Shown here piece after piece: positions 45,355 to 54,293 of a DNA stretch of 64,000 nucleotides (its first letter is position 1; every line of letters starts with the position of its first letter). The stretch is taken from positions 186,001 through 250,000 of the forward strand of contig NZ_QJRF01000069.1 of NCBI RefSeq assembly GCF_013393345.1, in the 5' to 3' direction. A program made the position numbers and the translations under genes. A model generated the notes under the pieces. It was not told the origin of the DNA, ran no database searches, and saw nothing but the letters and a program-made list of their open reading frames with translations. Source of the stretch: Pseudomonas taiwanensis (GTDB lineage: Bacteria; Pseudomonadota; Gammaproteobacteria; Pseudomonadales; Pseudomonadaceae).

Positions 45355-48240
45355 TCAGTGCCAGAGCGCCGTCGCCTGTTCCCTGAGCAGCCGCACGAAC
45401 TGCGGCGCTTCCACCGGCGGGCTGATCAGGTAGCCCTGGATTTCATCGCAACGCTGGCTGCGCAGGAAGTTCAGCTGCTCCTGGTTCTCCACGCCCTCGG
45501 CCACCACCATCAGTTCCAGGCTGTGGGCCATGGCGATGATCGCGCGGGTGATGGCGGCGTCCTCGCTGCCGGCGGAGAGGTCGCGGATGAAGGTCTGGTC
45601 GATCTTCACGTAGTCCACTGGGAAGCGCTTGAGGTAGCTCAGGGACGAATAGCCGGTGCCGAAGTCATCGATAGCCAGCTTCACGCCCAACTGGCGCAGC
45701 TGGTGGAAGGTGGCGATGACGTTCTCGACGTTTTCCAGCAGGTGGCTTTCGGTCAGTTCCAGCTCCAGCAGGCGCGCCTGCAAGCCGGTTTCTTCCAGCA
45801 CCTGGCGCACCAGGCTCACCAGGTTGCCCTGGCGCAACTGGTGCATCGACAGGTTCACCGAAACGCGGATATCCGCCAGGCCCTGGCGCTGCCATTCGCG
45901 GGCCTGCTGGCAGGCCTGGCGCAGCACGAATTCGCCGATGGGGGCGATCAGCCCGGTTTCCTCGGCAAGGCCAATGAAGTCCCCCGGCGGGATCAGCCCC
46001 TGCTGCGGATGACGCCAGCGCACCAGCGCCTCGGCAGCATTCAGGCTGTTGTCGGCCAGGCCCAGCTTGGGCTGGTAGAAGACTTCCAGCTGACCTTCCT
46101 CGATGGCCTTGCGCAACTGGTTTTCCAGCTGCAGGCGCTCCAGGGTGCAGGCCTGGAGGTTGTCGGTGAAAAACTGGAAGGTGTTGCCGCCCAGGTGCTT
46201 GGCGTGTTGCATGGCCATGTTGGCCTGGCTGATCAGGGCGGAAATGTCGCGGGCGTTGTCCGGGAGCAGGCTGATGCCCAGTGAGCCGCTGATGACCAGC
46301 TCATGGCCCCCTACGGTGATCGGCATGCGCAGCTTGCCGAGCAGGCGGCTGGCCTGGCGCGCCAGGCTGGAAAGGCTGCCGTAGGCGTCGAGGATCACCG
46401 CGAACTCGTCACCGGACAGGCGCGCGATGGTGTCGGCTTCCGGCACCGCCTGGGTCAGGCGGCGGCTGACCTGGCGCAGCAACTGGTCGGCCACTTCATG
46501 GCCGAGGCTGTCGTTGAGCACCTTGAAGCGATCCAGGTCGATGTGCAGCAGGGCCAGGCTGCGGCCACTCTGCCGGGCGCGCTGGCTGGCCTCGTGCAGA
46601 CGGTCCTTGAACAGGGTGCGGTTGGCCAGTCCGGTGAGCTCGTCGTAGTTGGACAGGTAACGCAGGCGCTCCTCGGCCTCCCGGCGGGAGGTGAGGTCGG
46701 CGAAGAAACCCACGATGTGGCTGACGTTGCCCCGCGAGTCGCGCACCACGTTGAGTTGCAGCCATTGCGGGTAGAGCTCGCCGCTCTTGCGGGTGTCCAT
46801 CAGTTCGCCCTGCCAGCTGCCGCTCTGTTCCAGCTCTTCGCGGATCAGGTAGTAGCGGCGACGGGCTTCGCGGTTACCGATCAGGGTGGCGACGCTGCGC
46901 CCGATCACTTCGTCCTGGCGATAGCCGGTGACCTGGCTGAAGGCCTCGTTGGCCTGGATCACCCGGTAATCCGGGTCGAGGATGACGATGCCCTCGCTGG
47001 CCGCCTCGAATACCGTGGCCGCCAGGCGCTGTTCCTCGTCCTGGTGCTTGCGCGCCGTGACGTCGCGACGGGTGCCCAGCATGCGCAGCACCGTGCCGTC
47101 TTCGTCGCGTTCCACCACGCGGCCGCGGTCTTCCACCCAGACCCAGTGGCCATCGGTGTGGCGCACCCGGTAGTCGATGGCGTAGCCGTCCGTGCGGCCC
47201 TTCATATGTTCCACCAGGGCGCGACGCAGCAGCGGCAGGTCGTCCGGGTGCAGGCGCGGCTTCAGGTCGCTGAGGACGCGAGTCACGTCGTCGGCGTCTA
47301 TGCCGAAGATCGCCTTGAGCTGCGTGTGATGGACTTCGTCGGTTTCCAGGTTCCAGTCCCACAGGCCCAGTTCGCTGGCTTCCAGCGCCAAGGCCAGGCG
47401 CGCCTCGCTCTTGACCAGGGCATGGCTGGCATCGGCAAGCTCCAGGGTGCGCTGGGCCACGCGCATTTCCAGCTCGCCATGGGCACGGCGCAGTTCCCGC
47501 TCGGCCCGGCGGCGCTGTTCCACTTCACGGGCCAGTTCCCCGTTGAGGCCTTCGGCACGGCCCTTGGCTTCTTCCAGGTGGCTGATCAGCGCCTGGTTCT
47601 GGAAGCGCTGCAGGAGGCTGCGCTGTACCAGCCGGTTGATCTGCCAGGCCACCACCATGAGCGACGCGGCCAGTATCACGCCCAGCACGCCCCAGCCGCG
47701 CAGCAGGGAGGTATCTCCCAGCAGCAGCCAGGTAATGGACGGCAACAGGCAAGGCAAGGCGAAGGTAAGGAAGGCGGAAAGACTGACGGCATAGGCAACG
47801 CTGGCGGAGAGGATGGCCGCGGCAATCAATCCGTAGACCAGTGCCTGGGTCAGGAAGGCATCCGGCGGCACCAGCGCCACGGCGGCGAACGCCAGGGTCA
47901 GGCCGGAAGCACCGGCCCCCAGCAGGAAAGCGCGGCGCCAGCGCGGGCAGGCCTGTTTCGTCGGCAGCGCCTTGTTGAAGGCAGCCACCTGGGTCAGGCG
48001 CAGGACGGCCAGCAGCACCAGCCAGACCAGCCACACGCCGAGCAACAGGCTGTTGCCCGTCCCCCAGAGCAGGTAGGCGCAGGCCAGGCCGTTGAGCAGC
48101 ATGAACAGGGTCGGGACCTGGGAGCCCTGGTAAAGGAGGCGCGTTCGTTCGGCCGCAATGTCGGTCGCGAACTGCTGGCGGATCTCGCGGCTGTCAACCA
48201 GGAATGACGCCTGGTCGGCGGGCATTGAATTGGCGGTCAT
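45355..48240 (-). CDS. Membrane-bound PAS-GGDEF-EAL protein
   Basis: The 961-residue protein has an N-terminal membrane region of about six helices (residues 45-215), a coiled-coil (220-270), two PAS domains (about 275-400 and 405-525), a GGDEF domain (about 540-690) and a C-terminal EAL domain (700-955). The GGDEF site reads RLSGDEFAV, and no RxxD inhibitory site is evident upstream. The EAL site has [40 protein letters not shown] and AEGVENQEQ, all intact. It could make or break c-di-GMP; phosphodiesterase activity is the safer guess. It is convergent with trhP and divergent from uvrD. Confidence 0.92.
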   Translation of the reverse strand: MTANSMPADQASFLVDSREIRQQFATDIAAERTRLLYQGSQVPTLFMLLNGLACAYLLWGTGNSLLLGVWLVWLVLLAVLRLTQVAAFNKALPTKQACPRWRRAFLLGAGASGLTLAFAAVALVPPDAFLTQALVYGLIAAAILSASVAYAVSLSAFLTFALPCLLPSITWLLLGDTSLLRGWGVLGVILAASLMVVAWQINRLVQRSLLQRFQNQALISHLEEAKGRAEGLNGELAREVEQRRRAERELRRAHGELEMRVAQRTLELADASHALVKSEARLALALEASELGLWDWNLETDEVHHTQLKAIFGIDADDVTRVLSDLKPRLHPDDLPLLRRALVEHMKGRTDGYAIDYRVRHTDGHWVWVEDRGRVVERDEDGTVLRMLGTRRDVTARKHQDEEQRLAATVFEAASEGIVILDPDYRVIQANEAFSQVTGYRQDEVIGRSVATLIGNREARRRYYLIREELEQSGSWQGELMDTRKSGELYPQWLQLNVVRDSRGNVSHIVGFFADLTSRREAEERLRYLSNYDELTGLANRTLFKDRLHEASQRARQSGRSLALLHIDLDRFKVLNDSLGHEVADQLLRQVSRRLTQAVPEADTIARLSGDEFAVILDAYGSLSSLARQASRLLGKLRMPITVGGHELVISGSLGISLLPDNARDISALISQANMAMQHAKHLGGNTFQFFTDNLQACTLERLQLENQLRKAIEEGQLEVFYQPKLGLADNSLNAAEALVRWRHPQQGLIPPGDFIGLAEETGLIAPIGEFVLRQACQQAREWQRQGLADIRVSVNLSMHQLRQGNLVSLVRQVLEETGLQARLLELELTESHLLENVENVIATFHQLRQLGVKLAIDDFGTGYSSLSYLKRFPVDYVKIDQTFIRDLSAGSEDAAITRAIIAMAHSLELMVVAEGVENQEQLNFLRSQRCDEIQGYLISPPVEAPQFVRLLREQATALWH

Positions 48241-48440
48241 AGGCGCTTTTTTGTAGTGGTCTGCCTAAGCGAGCCCGGAGCTTACCCGAGCGGTGAATCG
48301 CTGCAATAGCTTTATGTGCGAGGTTCCGGATGAGCGTCGCCCAACTTTCGGAGGGTCTCCGCCGTGGGGATCAGCGACCATCCGGCTGACCATCCGGTCA
48401 TCGGTTTGCCCTCCCCCAGCCGCGCCCCTAGAATGCCGCG
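48241..48440. other. Divergent promoter region, GGDEF-EAL gene / uvrD
   Basis: A direct repeat GACCATCCGG (48376-48385 and 48388-48397) is the only structure noted. I find no CTGT-N8-ACAG LexA box, which one might expect before an SOS-linked helicase. Confidence 0.4.
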
Positions 48441-50621
48441 ATGCATGATGACCTCTCCCTCCTCCTGAATTCCCTCAACGACGCTCAACGCCAGGCCGTA
48501 GCGGCCTCGCTGGGGCGTCAACTGGTGCTTGCCGGCGCCGGTTCCGGCAAAACCCGTGTGCTGGTGCACCGCATCGCCTGGCTGATCCAGGTGGAGCAGG
48601 CCTCGCCGCATTCGATCCTGTCGGTGACCTTCACCAACAAGGCCGCAGCCGAAATGCGCCAACGCATCGAGCAACTGCTGGGGATCAACCCGGCCGGCAT
48701 GTGGGTCGGCACCTTCCACGGCCTGGCGCACCGCCTGTTGCGTGCCCACTGGCAGGAAGCGGGCCTCGCCGAGAACTTCCAGATCCTCGACAGTGACGAC
48801 CAGCAGCGCCTGGTCAAGCGGGTGATCCGCGACCTCGGCCTCGACGAGCAGCGCTGGCCGGCACGTCAGGCCCAATGGTTCATCAACGGGCAGAAGGACG
48901 AGGGCATCCGTCCGCAGCACATCCAGGCCGGCGGCGACCTGTTCCTCGGCACCATGCTGAAGATCTACGAAGCCTACGAAGCGGCTTGCGCGCGCACCGG
49001 GGTGATCGACTTCTCCGAGCTGCTGCTGCGCGCCCTCGACCTCTGGCGTGACCGCCCGAGCCTGCTGGAGCATTACCAGCGGCGCTTCCGCCACGTGCTG
49101 GTGGACGAATTCCAGGACACCAACGCCGTGCAGTACGCTTGGCTGCGCCTGCTCGCCAAGGGCGGCCAAAGCCTGATGGTGGTGGGCGATGACGACCAGT
49201 CGATCTACGGCTGGCGCGGTGCGCGGATCGAGAACATCCAGCAATTCTCCAGCGATTTCCCGGATACCGAGGTGATTCGCCTGGAGCAGAACTACCGCTC
49301 CACCGCCGGCATCCTCAAGGCCGCCAACGCCCTCATCGCCAATAACCAGGGTCGCCTGGGCAAGGAACTCTGGACCGAGGGCGAAGACGGCGAGCCCATC
49401 GGCCTGTATGCCGCGTTCAACGAGCACGACGAAGCCCGCTACGTGGTGGAGAGCATCGAGAGCGCCCTGAAAGACGGCATGGCCCGCAGCGAAATCGCCA
49501 TCCTCTATCGCTCCAACGCCCAGTCGCGGGTGCTGGAAGAAGCCCTCCTGCGGGAGAAGATTCCCTACCGCATCTATGGCGGCCAGCGCTTCTTCGAGCG
49601 CGCCGAGATCAAGAACGCCATGGCCTACCTGCGTCTGCTCGACGGCCGAGGCAACGACGCGGCGCTGGAGCGGGTGATCAACGTACCGCCGCGCGGCATC
49701 GGCGAGAAAACCGTGGAAAGCATCCGCGAGTTCTCCCGCGTCAACGAAGTGTCCATGTGGGAAGCGATGCGCCTGATGATCGCCAACAAGGCCCTGGCCG
49801 GTCGCGCCTCCAGCGCCCTGGCGGTCTTCATGGAGCTGATCGAGAACCTGACGGCGAAGTGCCTGGACATGCCTCTGCACCTGATGACCCAGACGGTCAT
49901 CGAGCAGAGCGGCCTGGTGGCGTATCACAAGGACGAGAAGGGCGAGAAAGGCCAGGCCCGGGTGGAAAACCTGGAAGAACTGGTCAGCGCCGCCCGCGCC
50001 TTCGAGAACGAAGAGCCCGAGGACGACCTGACACCGCTGCAGGCTTTCCTCAGCCACGCCTCGCTTGAGGCCGGGGAAACCCAGGCCGACGCCTTCGAGG
50101 ACAGCGTGCAGCTGATGACCTTGCACAGCGCCAAGGGCCTGGAGTTCCCGCTGGTGTTCCTGGTGGGCATGGAAGAAGGCCTGTTCCCGCACAAGATGAG
50201 CATGGAAGACCCGACCCGCCTGGAGGAGGAGCGCCGCCTGGCCTATGTCGGCGTCACCCGTGCCATGCAGCGGCTGGTCCTGACCTACGCCGAAACCCGC
50301 AGGCTCTACGGCAGCGAGACCTACAACAAGGTCTCGCGCTTCGTCCGCGAAGTGCCCCCGCAGCTGATCCGCGAAGTGCGCCTGAACAACAGCATCAGCC
50401 GCCCCATGGGGAGCGGCAGCCGCCACGGCTCCATCTTCGATGGCGCTGCCGTCCCGGAAACGCCCTTCTCCCTGGGCCAGCGGGTGCAGCATGCGCTGTT
50501 CGGCGAGGGCACCATCCTCAACTTCGAAGGCGCCGGCGCCCAGGCCCGGGTGCAGGTGAAGTTCGAGAGCGAAGGCAGCAAGTGGCTGATGCTGGCCTAC
50601 GCCAAGCTGCAGCCGCTCTGA
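48441..50621 (+). CDS. uvrD: DNA helicase II UvrD
   Basis: UvrD is a 3'-5' superfamily 1A helicase in nucleotide excision repair and mismatch repair. The 726-residue protein has Walker A AGAGSGKTRVLVHRI, motif II VLVDEFQDTNAVQ, motif III MVVGDDDQSIYGWRGA, motif IV EQNYRSTAGILKAAN, motif V LMTLHSAKGLEFPLVF and motif VI RRLAYVGVTRAMQRL. The C-terminal region ends with the Tudor-like domain (LGQRVQHALFGEGTILNFEG). Full length; no oddities. The start MHDDLSLLLNSLND is as in relatives. Confidence 0.97.
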   Translation: MHDDLSLLLNSLNDAQRQAVAASLGRQLVLAGAGSGKTRVLVHRIAWLIQVEQASPHSILSVTFTNKAAAEMRQRIEQLLGINPAGMWVGTFHGLAHRLLRAHWQEAGLAENFQILDSDDQQRLVKRVIRDLGLDEQRWPARQAQWFINGQKDEGIRPQHIQAGGDLFLGTMLKIYEAYEAACARTGVIDFSELLLRALDLWRDRPSLLEHYQRRFRHVLVDEFQDTNAVQYAWLRLLAKGGQSLMVVGDDDQSIYGWRGARIENIQQFSSDFPDTEVIRLEQNYRSTAGILKAANALIANNQGRLGKELWTEGEDGEPIGLYAAFNEHDEARYVVESIESALKDGMARSEIAILYRSNAQSRVLEEALLREKIPYRIYGGQRFFERAEIKNAMAYLRLLDGRGNDAALERVINVPPRGIGEKTVESIREFSRVNEVSMWEAMRLMIANKALAGRASSALAVFMELIENLTAKCLDMPLHLMTQTVIEQSGLVAYHKDEKGEKGQARVENLEELVSAARAFENEEPEDDLTPLQAFLSHASLEAGETQADAFEDSVQLMTLHSAKGLEFPLVFLVGMEEGLFPHKMSMEDPTRLEEERRLAYVGVTRAMQRLVLTYAETRRLYGSETYNKVSRFVREVPPQLIREVRLNNSISRPMGSGSRHGSIFDGAAVPETPFSLGQRVQHALFGEGTILNFEGAGAQARVQVKFESEGSKWLMLAYAKLQPL

Positions 50622-50627
50622 TTTATC

Positions 50628-50711
50628 TGTGGGGGCGAATTCATTCGCTGAGCAGGCCGCAGTGATCAAGGGGCGGCTTCGCTGCCCTTAGCGAATGAAT
50701 TCGCCCCCACA
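50628..50711. repeat. REP-like palindrome after uvrD
   Basis: Arms TGTGGGGGCGAATTCATTCG and CGAATGAATTCGCCCCCACA are perfect 20-bp complements around about 44 bases that themselves hold GGGGCGGCTTCGCTGCCC. It starts seven bases after the uvrD stop. Confidence 0.9.
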
Positions 50712-50808
50712 AAAGCAGCCGCCGCCCCCCTTCGGTATCACCCTCCGCCCGTCCGATGGCCCCGCCGCTGCCGTTCGCTTGGCCATACTCACTGGCGGAG
50801 GTAAGTCC

Positions 50809-51384
50809 ATGCCCCGCTCACCCAGCGCCCAGCAGATACTCGATTGCGCCCTGAACCTGGCCGATACCAGTGGCTGGGAACGGCTGCACCTGTTCGAGGT
50901 GGCCAACGAACTCGGCGTCAGCCTCGATGCCATCGCCAAGCACTATCAACAGAAGGATGACCTTGTAGAGGCCTGGTTCGACCGCGCCGACCAAGCCTTG
51001 CTGGAGCGCAGCAAGGGCGGCGACCTGGCGGGCCTGAGCGCGGAGCGGCGCCTGGAGGAACTGCTCATGTCGTGGCTTGGCGCACTGGCCCCACACCGTT
51101 CGGTGACCGGGCAGATGCTGCTCTACAAGCTGGAGCCCGGTCATATCCACCTTCAGGTGCTGGGCCTGCTGCGCGTCAGCCGGACGGTGCAGTGGTGGCG
51201 CGAGGCGGCGCAGCGGGAAACCCTGCACCTGTGTCGCATCGCCGAGGAAAGCCTGCTAACCGGGGCCTACCTGCGCACCTTCCTCCACTGGCTGCGCCAT
51301 CCGCTTGAAGACGAAGCGGAGCTGCGCGCCCTGTTGCGCCGTCAACTGCGCTGCGGCCCGCTGGTATTCCTACTGCGCAGATGA
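50809..51384 (+). CDS. TetR-family transcriptional regulator
   Basis: The 191-residue protein has an N-terminal TetR helix-turn-helix: AQQILDCALNLADTSGWERL then FEVANELGVSLDAIAKHYQQ and KDDLVEAWFDRADQALLE. The C-terminal helical region would bind a ligand but is not recognisable. The start at 50809 is decided by a strong GGAGGT six bases upstream. It is monocistronic; the Tim44-like gene follows 124 bp on. The HTH is less canonical than usual (AKHYQQ for VYRHFP), as in some lipid- or quinone-related TetR proteins. Confidence 0.82.
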   Translation: MPRSPSAQQILDCALNLADTSGWERLHLFEVANELGVSLDAIAKHYQQKDDLVEAWFDRADQALLERSKGGDLAGLSAERRLEELLMSWLGALAPHRSVTGQMLLYKLEPGHIHLQVLGLLRVSRTVQWWREAAQRETLHLCRIAEESLLTGAYLRTFLHWLRHPLEDEAELRALLRRQLRCGPLVFLLRR

Positions 51385-51508
51385 ACGGCATGCCCGGAAA
51401 AGGCCGACAGAGCTGTATGACAAAATCCCGAAACACTCTGCCCCTAGCTATCGCGCGACTGACTGTGCAGCATGGCGCGCGTAGATTCATAACCAAGAGA
51501 AGCCTCTG

Positions 51509-52372
51509 ATGCGCCGATTTCTCAGTATTGCCCTGGCCCTCTGCGTCGGCCTGACGCTGAGCCTGGATGTCAACGCCGCCAAGCGTATGGGTGGCGGCAA
51601 GTCCTTCGGCTCCGCGCCGACCCACCAGGCCCGCCAGGCAGCCCCTGCCCAGCAAGCGCCTAACGCCGCTGCCCCTGCAGCTGCCGGCAAACCCGCTGCC
51701 GCTGCGAGCGGTGCTTCCCGCTGGCTCGGCCCGCTGGCCGGCATCGCCGCCGGTGGCCTGCTCGCCTCGATGTTCATGGGCGACGGCTTCGACGGCATGC
51801 AAATCTTCGACTTCCTGATCATTGGCCTGATCGCCTTCCTGATCTTCCGCTTCCTCGCATCGCGCAAACGCGCCCAGCAGCAGGGCCGTCCTGCCATGGC
51901 CGGCGGCCATGCGCCGTTCCAGCGCGAAATGCCGCAGATGCCGCAGCAGCAGCCGTCGATCTTCGGCAGCGCCGCACCGGTTACCCAACCGGCCTTCAAC
52001 GCGCCGAGCTGGTTCAACGAGCAGCGCTTCATCGAAGCCGGCCGCGAGCACTTCATGGCCCTGCAACAGCACTGGGATGCGGCCGAGATGGACAAGATCG
52101 CCGAGTTCGTCACCCCGCAGATGCTGAGCTTCCTGAAGGAAGAGCGCGCCAGCCTGGGCGATGCCTACCAGTCCACCTACATCGACAACCTCCAGGTCCA
52201 ACTGGACGGTATCGATGAACTGGCCGACAAGACCGTCGCCACCCTGACCTTCAACGGCGTTTCCAAGTCCTCGCGTTTCGACCAGGGCGAAGTGTTCAGC
52301 GAAAGCTGGCGCATGGAGCGCGTCAACGGCGACAACCAGCCCTGGCTGGTGGCGGGCATCCGTCAGAACTGA
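51509..52372 (+). CDS. Tim44-like domain membrane protein
   Basis: The 287-residue protein starts with a signal sequence or anchor (MRRFLSIALALCVGLTLSLD), followed by an Ala/Pro/Gln-rich stretch. Then come a membrane region (WLGPLAGIAAGGLLASMFMG and FDFLIIGLIAFLIFRFLASR, about 70-115) and a C-terminal Tim44-like domain (about 165-287: FNEQRFIEAGREHFMALQQH, YIDNLQVQLDGIDE). Bacterial members are inner-membrane proteins of unclear role. A strong terminator follows at 15 bp. Length and layout fit. Confidence 0.9.
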   Translation: MRRFLSIALALCVGLTLSLDVNAAKRMGGGKSFGSAPTHQARQAAPAQQAPNAAAPAAAGKPAAAASGASRWLGPLAGIAAGGLLASMFMGDGFDGMQIFDFLIIGLIAFLIFRFLASRKRAQQQGRPAMAGGHAPFQREMPQMPQQQPSIFGSAAPVTQPAFNAPSWFNEQRFIEAGREHFMALQQHWDAAEMDKIAEFVTPQMLSFLKEERASLGDAYQSTYIDNLQVQLDGIDELADKTVATLTFNGVSKSSRFDQGEVFSESWRMERVNGDNQPWLVAGIRQN

Positions 52373-52386
52373 TCGCTTCTGCAATG

Positions 52387-52414
52387 AAAAAACCCGGGCT
52401 TGTCCCGGGTTTTT
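52387..52414. terminator. Bidirectional Rho-independent terminator
   Basis: AAAAAACCCGGG (52387-52398) and CCCGGGTTTTT (52404-52414) pair around CTTGT. The A and T runs on both sides let it end transcripts from the Tim44-like gene and from the leftward small ORF/YbaK-type gene. Confidence 0.92.
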
Positions 52415-52418
52415 CTTT

Positions 52419-52523
52419 TCACTGATGGCGACCGCCACCCCGACGCCAGCGACGGCGAGCAAGGGAACGACGGAACCAGAAGGGCGGCGGAACACGCGGA
52501 CGAACGCCTTTGAGCTTCTTCAT
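52419..52523 (-). CDS. Putative 34-residue arginine-rich small protein
   Basis: An ATG at 52523 opens a frame MKKLKGVRPRVPPPFWFRRS followed by LARRRWRRGGGRHQ, ending TGA five bases before the terminator. Fourteen of 34 residues are Arg or Lys and there is one PPPFWF segment. It begins 36 bp after the YbaK-type stop codon on the same strand. No strong ribosome site is seen (CGCTAAATC precedes the ATG). It may be real, or an untranslated tail of the message. Confidence 0.45.
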   Translation of the reverse strand: MKKLKGVRPRVPPPFWFRRSLARRRWRRGGGRHQ

Positions 52524-52559
52524 GATTTAGCGAGCCCGACGCGCAGCAAATCATCGCCC

Positions 52560-53024
52560 TTAGTGGCAGAGCTCGCAGACTTCGGCATGAGGCACCAGTT
52601 TCAGGTAGTCATCCATGCGCATGTGCACCAGGTTTTCGTGATCGCCGGCCTCCAGGTAGATGTCTTTCTGCCGCGTCAATTGCGGGTCCACCAGCATGTT
52701 CATGCCGTAGGGTTCGCCGAGTGCCGGTACAGCGCCCAGTTCGCAATCCGTGAATAGACGGGCCAGGTCGGCTTCGTGGGTGAGCTGCCAGATCCTTGAG
52801 TCCTTGCGCACCTTGCCCACGTCCAGGTGTCGGCTGGAGGGAACCACCGCCATGAGGAAGTGGCCCTGGCGGTCGTCCAGGATCACCGGCTTGGCCAGGC
52901 GTTCGGCAGGAATATTGGCGACCCGCGCCGACTCCAGGCTCGTGGCCGAATGAGGGTGCGGCACCAGGTCGAACTGGGTACGGGTACTTTCCAGGCTGCG
53001 CTGCAGGGTTGCGGCCATTCGCAT
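52560..53024 (-). CDS. YbaK-type aminoacyl-tRNA deacylase
   Basis: The 154-residue protein belongs to the YbaK/ProX editing-domain family: FDLVPHPHSATSLESARVAN, LAKPVILDDRQGHFLMAVVP with the conserved Lys region, and LFTDCELGAVPALGEPYGMN, the family's GxxPP/GAVP loop. Such free-standing domains cleave mis-charged aminoacyl-tRNAs in the cytosol. The start at 53024 follows AGGAGGT six bases upstream, which decides it against a much longer frame. A very short Arg-rich frame follows. Confidence 0.9.
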   Translation of the reverse strand: MRMAATLQRSLESTRTQFDLVPHPHSATSLESARVANIPAERLAKPVILDDRQGHFLMAVVPSSRHLDVGKVRKDSRIWQLTHEADLARLFTDCELGAVPALGEPYGMNMLVDPQLTRQKDIYLEAGDHENLVHMRMDDYLKLVPHAEVCELCH

Positions 53025-53158
53025 GATGCACCTCCTGTGGATAGCCAGGGCTTTGCCGGTTGCCGAGGCAGCCGGATGGTGCACACAGTTTAGCCAGCTC
53101 ATCCCGGTGGGAATAAAGCGGTTGGTGCTGAGCCTGATCTTGCAAAGCAGCGTTGGGA

Positions 53159-53611
53159 CTAAGCGCGGCGCATTCCAATATGGGGAATGCCATCGTCCAG
53201 ATACACCTCGGTTACTGGGGCGAACCCGTAGCGGCCGTAATAGGCCTGCAGATGAGCTTGAGCCGAGAGATATACAGGCATCCCCGGCCAGCGCTTTCCG
53301 GCCTCGTTCACGGCCCGCTCCATCAGCCCGTGGCCAAGGCCGCGACCGCGCGCTTCGGCGGCGCTGACCACGCGCCCGATCACCACGTCGCCATCCTGGG
53401 TCGACGGGTCCAGCAGGCGCAGGTACGCCAGCAACTGACCGTCTTCCCAGGCCATCACATGGCAGGTATCGGCTTCGAGGTCCTGGCCATCGACATCCAG
53501 GTAGGGGCATTTCTGCTCCACGACGAATACCTGGCAACGCAGCGCCAGGAAGGCGTAGACCTCGTGGGCGTCGAGTTCGCTGTGGTGCTTGCAGGTCCAG
53601 GTGATCGCCAT
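53159..53611 (-). CDS. elaA: ElaA-family GNAT acetyltransferase
   Basis: The 150-residue protein matches ElaA: LDAHEVYAFLALRCQVFVVE with QKCPYLDVDGQDLEADTCHV, then VVIGRVVSAAEARGRGLGHG (acetyl-CoA loop) and LSAQAHLQAYYGRYGFAPVT. It would transfer acetyl groups to an unknown amine in the cytosol. It stands alone between the YbaK-type gene (same strand) and the SMI1 gene (divergent). Confidence 0.92.
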   Translation of the reverse strand: MAITWTCKHHSELDAHEVYAFLALRCQVFVVEQKCPYLDVDGQDLEADTCHVMAWEDGQLLAYLRLLDPSTQDGDVVIGRVVSAAEARGRGLGHGLMERAVNEAGKRWPGMPVYLSAQAHLQAYYGRYGFAPVTEVYLDDGIPHIGMRRA

Positions 53612-53752
53612 GACGGGCTCCTTGGCAAAGAATCGAGGATAAGGCGGGCGGGTCGAACTGTCTGGTGGAAAGCTTCGTTTATCGAACCTGCGATTTTCCC
53701 GCCCATGCGGCTACTGTATAAAGCGCATCCCAATGCATGAGGGCCTGCCGCC

Positions 53753-54160
53753 ATGGAAGAAGTCATCGAACAGCTGCGCGAACTCAACGAGCCGGTGCCG
53801 GTTCCCCTGGAGCTTCCTGACGAGGAACTGCTGGTGGAGATCGAGGAGCAGTTGCTGATCAACCTGCCGTTCGAGTTGCGCGAATTCCTGCTCAAGGTCA
53901 GCGACGTGGTCTATGGCCGCCTGGAGCCGGTGACCGCCACCGACCCGCAATCCCACACCTACCTGCCGGAAGTTGCCGCCGTCGCCTGGGACCTGGGCGT
54001 ACCGCGCGACCTGGTGCCCCTCTGCCAGGATGGCCGCGACTACTACCTGGTCGACGGCGAAGGCGAAGTCGTCCTGTGGGACGGCGACGAGGGCGAGCTC
54101 ACCGACGAAAGCTGGGACTCGGTGTGGCACTGGGCGAGAGACGTCTGGCTAGCCAACTGA
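53753..54160 (+). CDS. SMI1/KNR4-family protein
   Basis: The 135-residue acidic protein looks like a SMI1/KNR4 (SUKH) domain: LRELNEPVPVPLELPDEELL then LINLPFELREFLLKVSDVVY and a C-terminal YYLVDGEGEVVLWDGDEGEL with SWDSVWHWARDVWL. Many SUKH proteins are immunity proteins of contact-dependent toxins, but no toxin gene is next to it, and stand-alone SMI1 proteins are common in Pseudomonas cores. Function unknown. Confidence 0.8.
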   Translation: MEEVIEQLRELNEPVPVPLELPDEELLVEIEEQLLINLPFELREFLLKVSDVVYGRLEPVTATDPQSHTYLPEVAAVAWDLGVPRDLVPLCQDGRDYYLVDGEGEVVLWDGDEGELTDESWDSVWHWARDVWLAN

Positions 54161-54262
54161 TTCCGCCAGAGTCTGCTGCGCGTCGGCGATACCGCGTCAG
54201 GAACAGCCTCGAGATGCTCATTTACAGTCGTAAACTCCGCTTCTCTCGGCTGCTTCTTCCTT

Positions 54263-54284
54263 GTCTCGCTCTAGCTCGCGAGAC
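54263..54284. repeat. Inverted repeat after the Kef gene
   Basis: GTCTCGC (54263-54269) and GCGAGAC (54278-54284) flank TCTAGCTC, ten bases past the Kef stop codon. No T tract; it may stabilise the message. The surrounding 80 bp look like a dispersed pseudomonad repeat, but I cannot confirm that. Confidence 0.45.
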
Positions 54285-54293
54285 TCTTACGTC

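Noticed and set aside
48241-48440. LexA (SOS) box before uvrD
   Set aside because: I searched by eye for CTGT-N8-ACAG and found none.
53753-54160. Immunity protein of a contact-dependent toxin system
   Set aside because: The SMI1/KNR4 fold allows it, but there is no toxin or secretion gene next to it.
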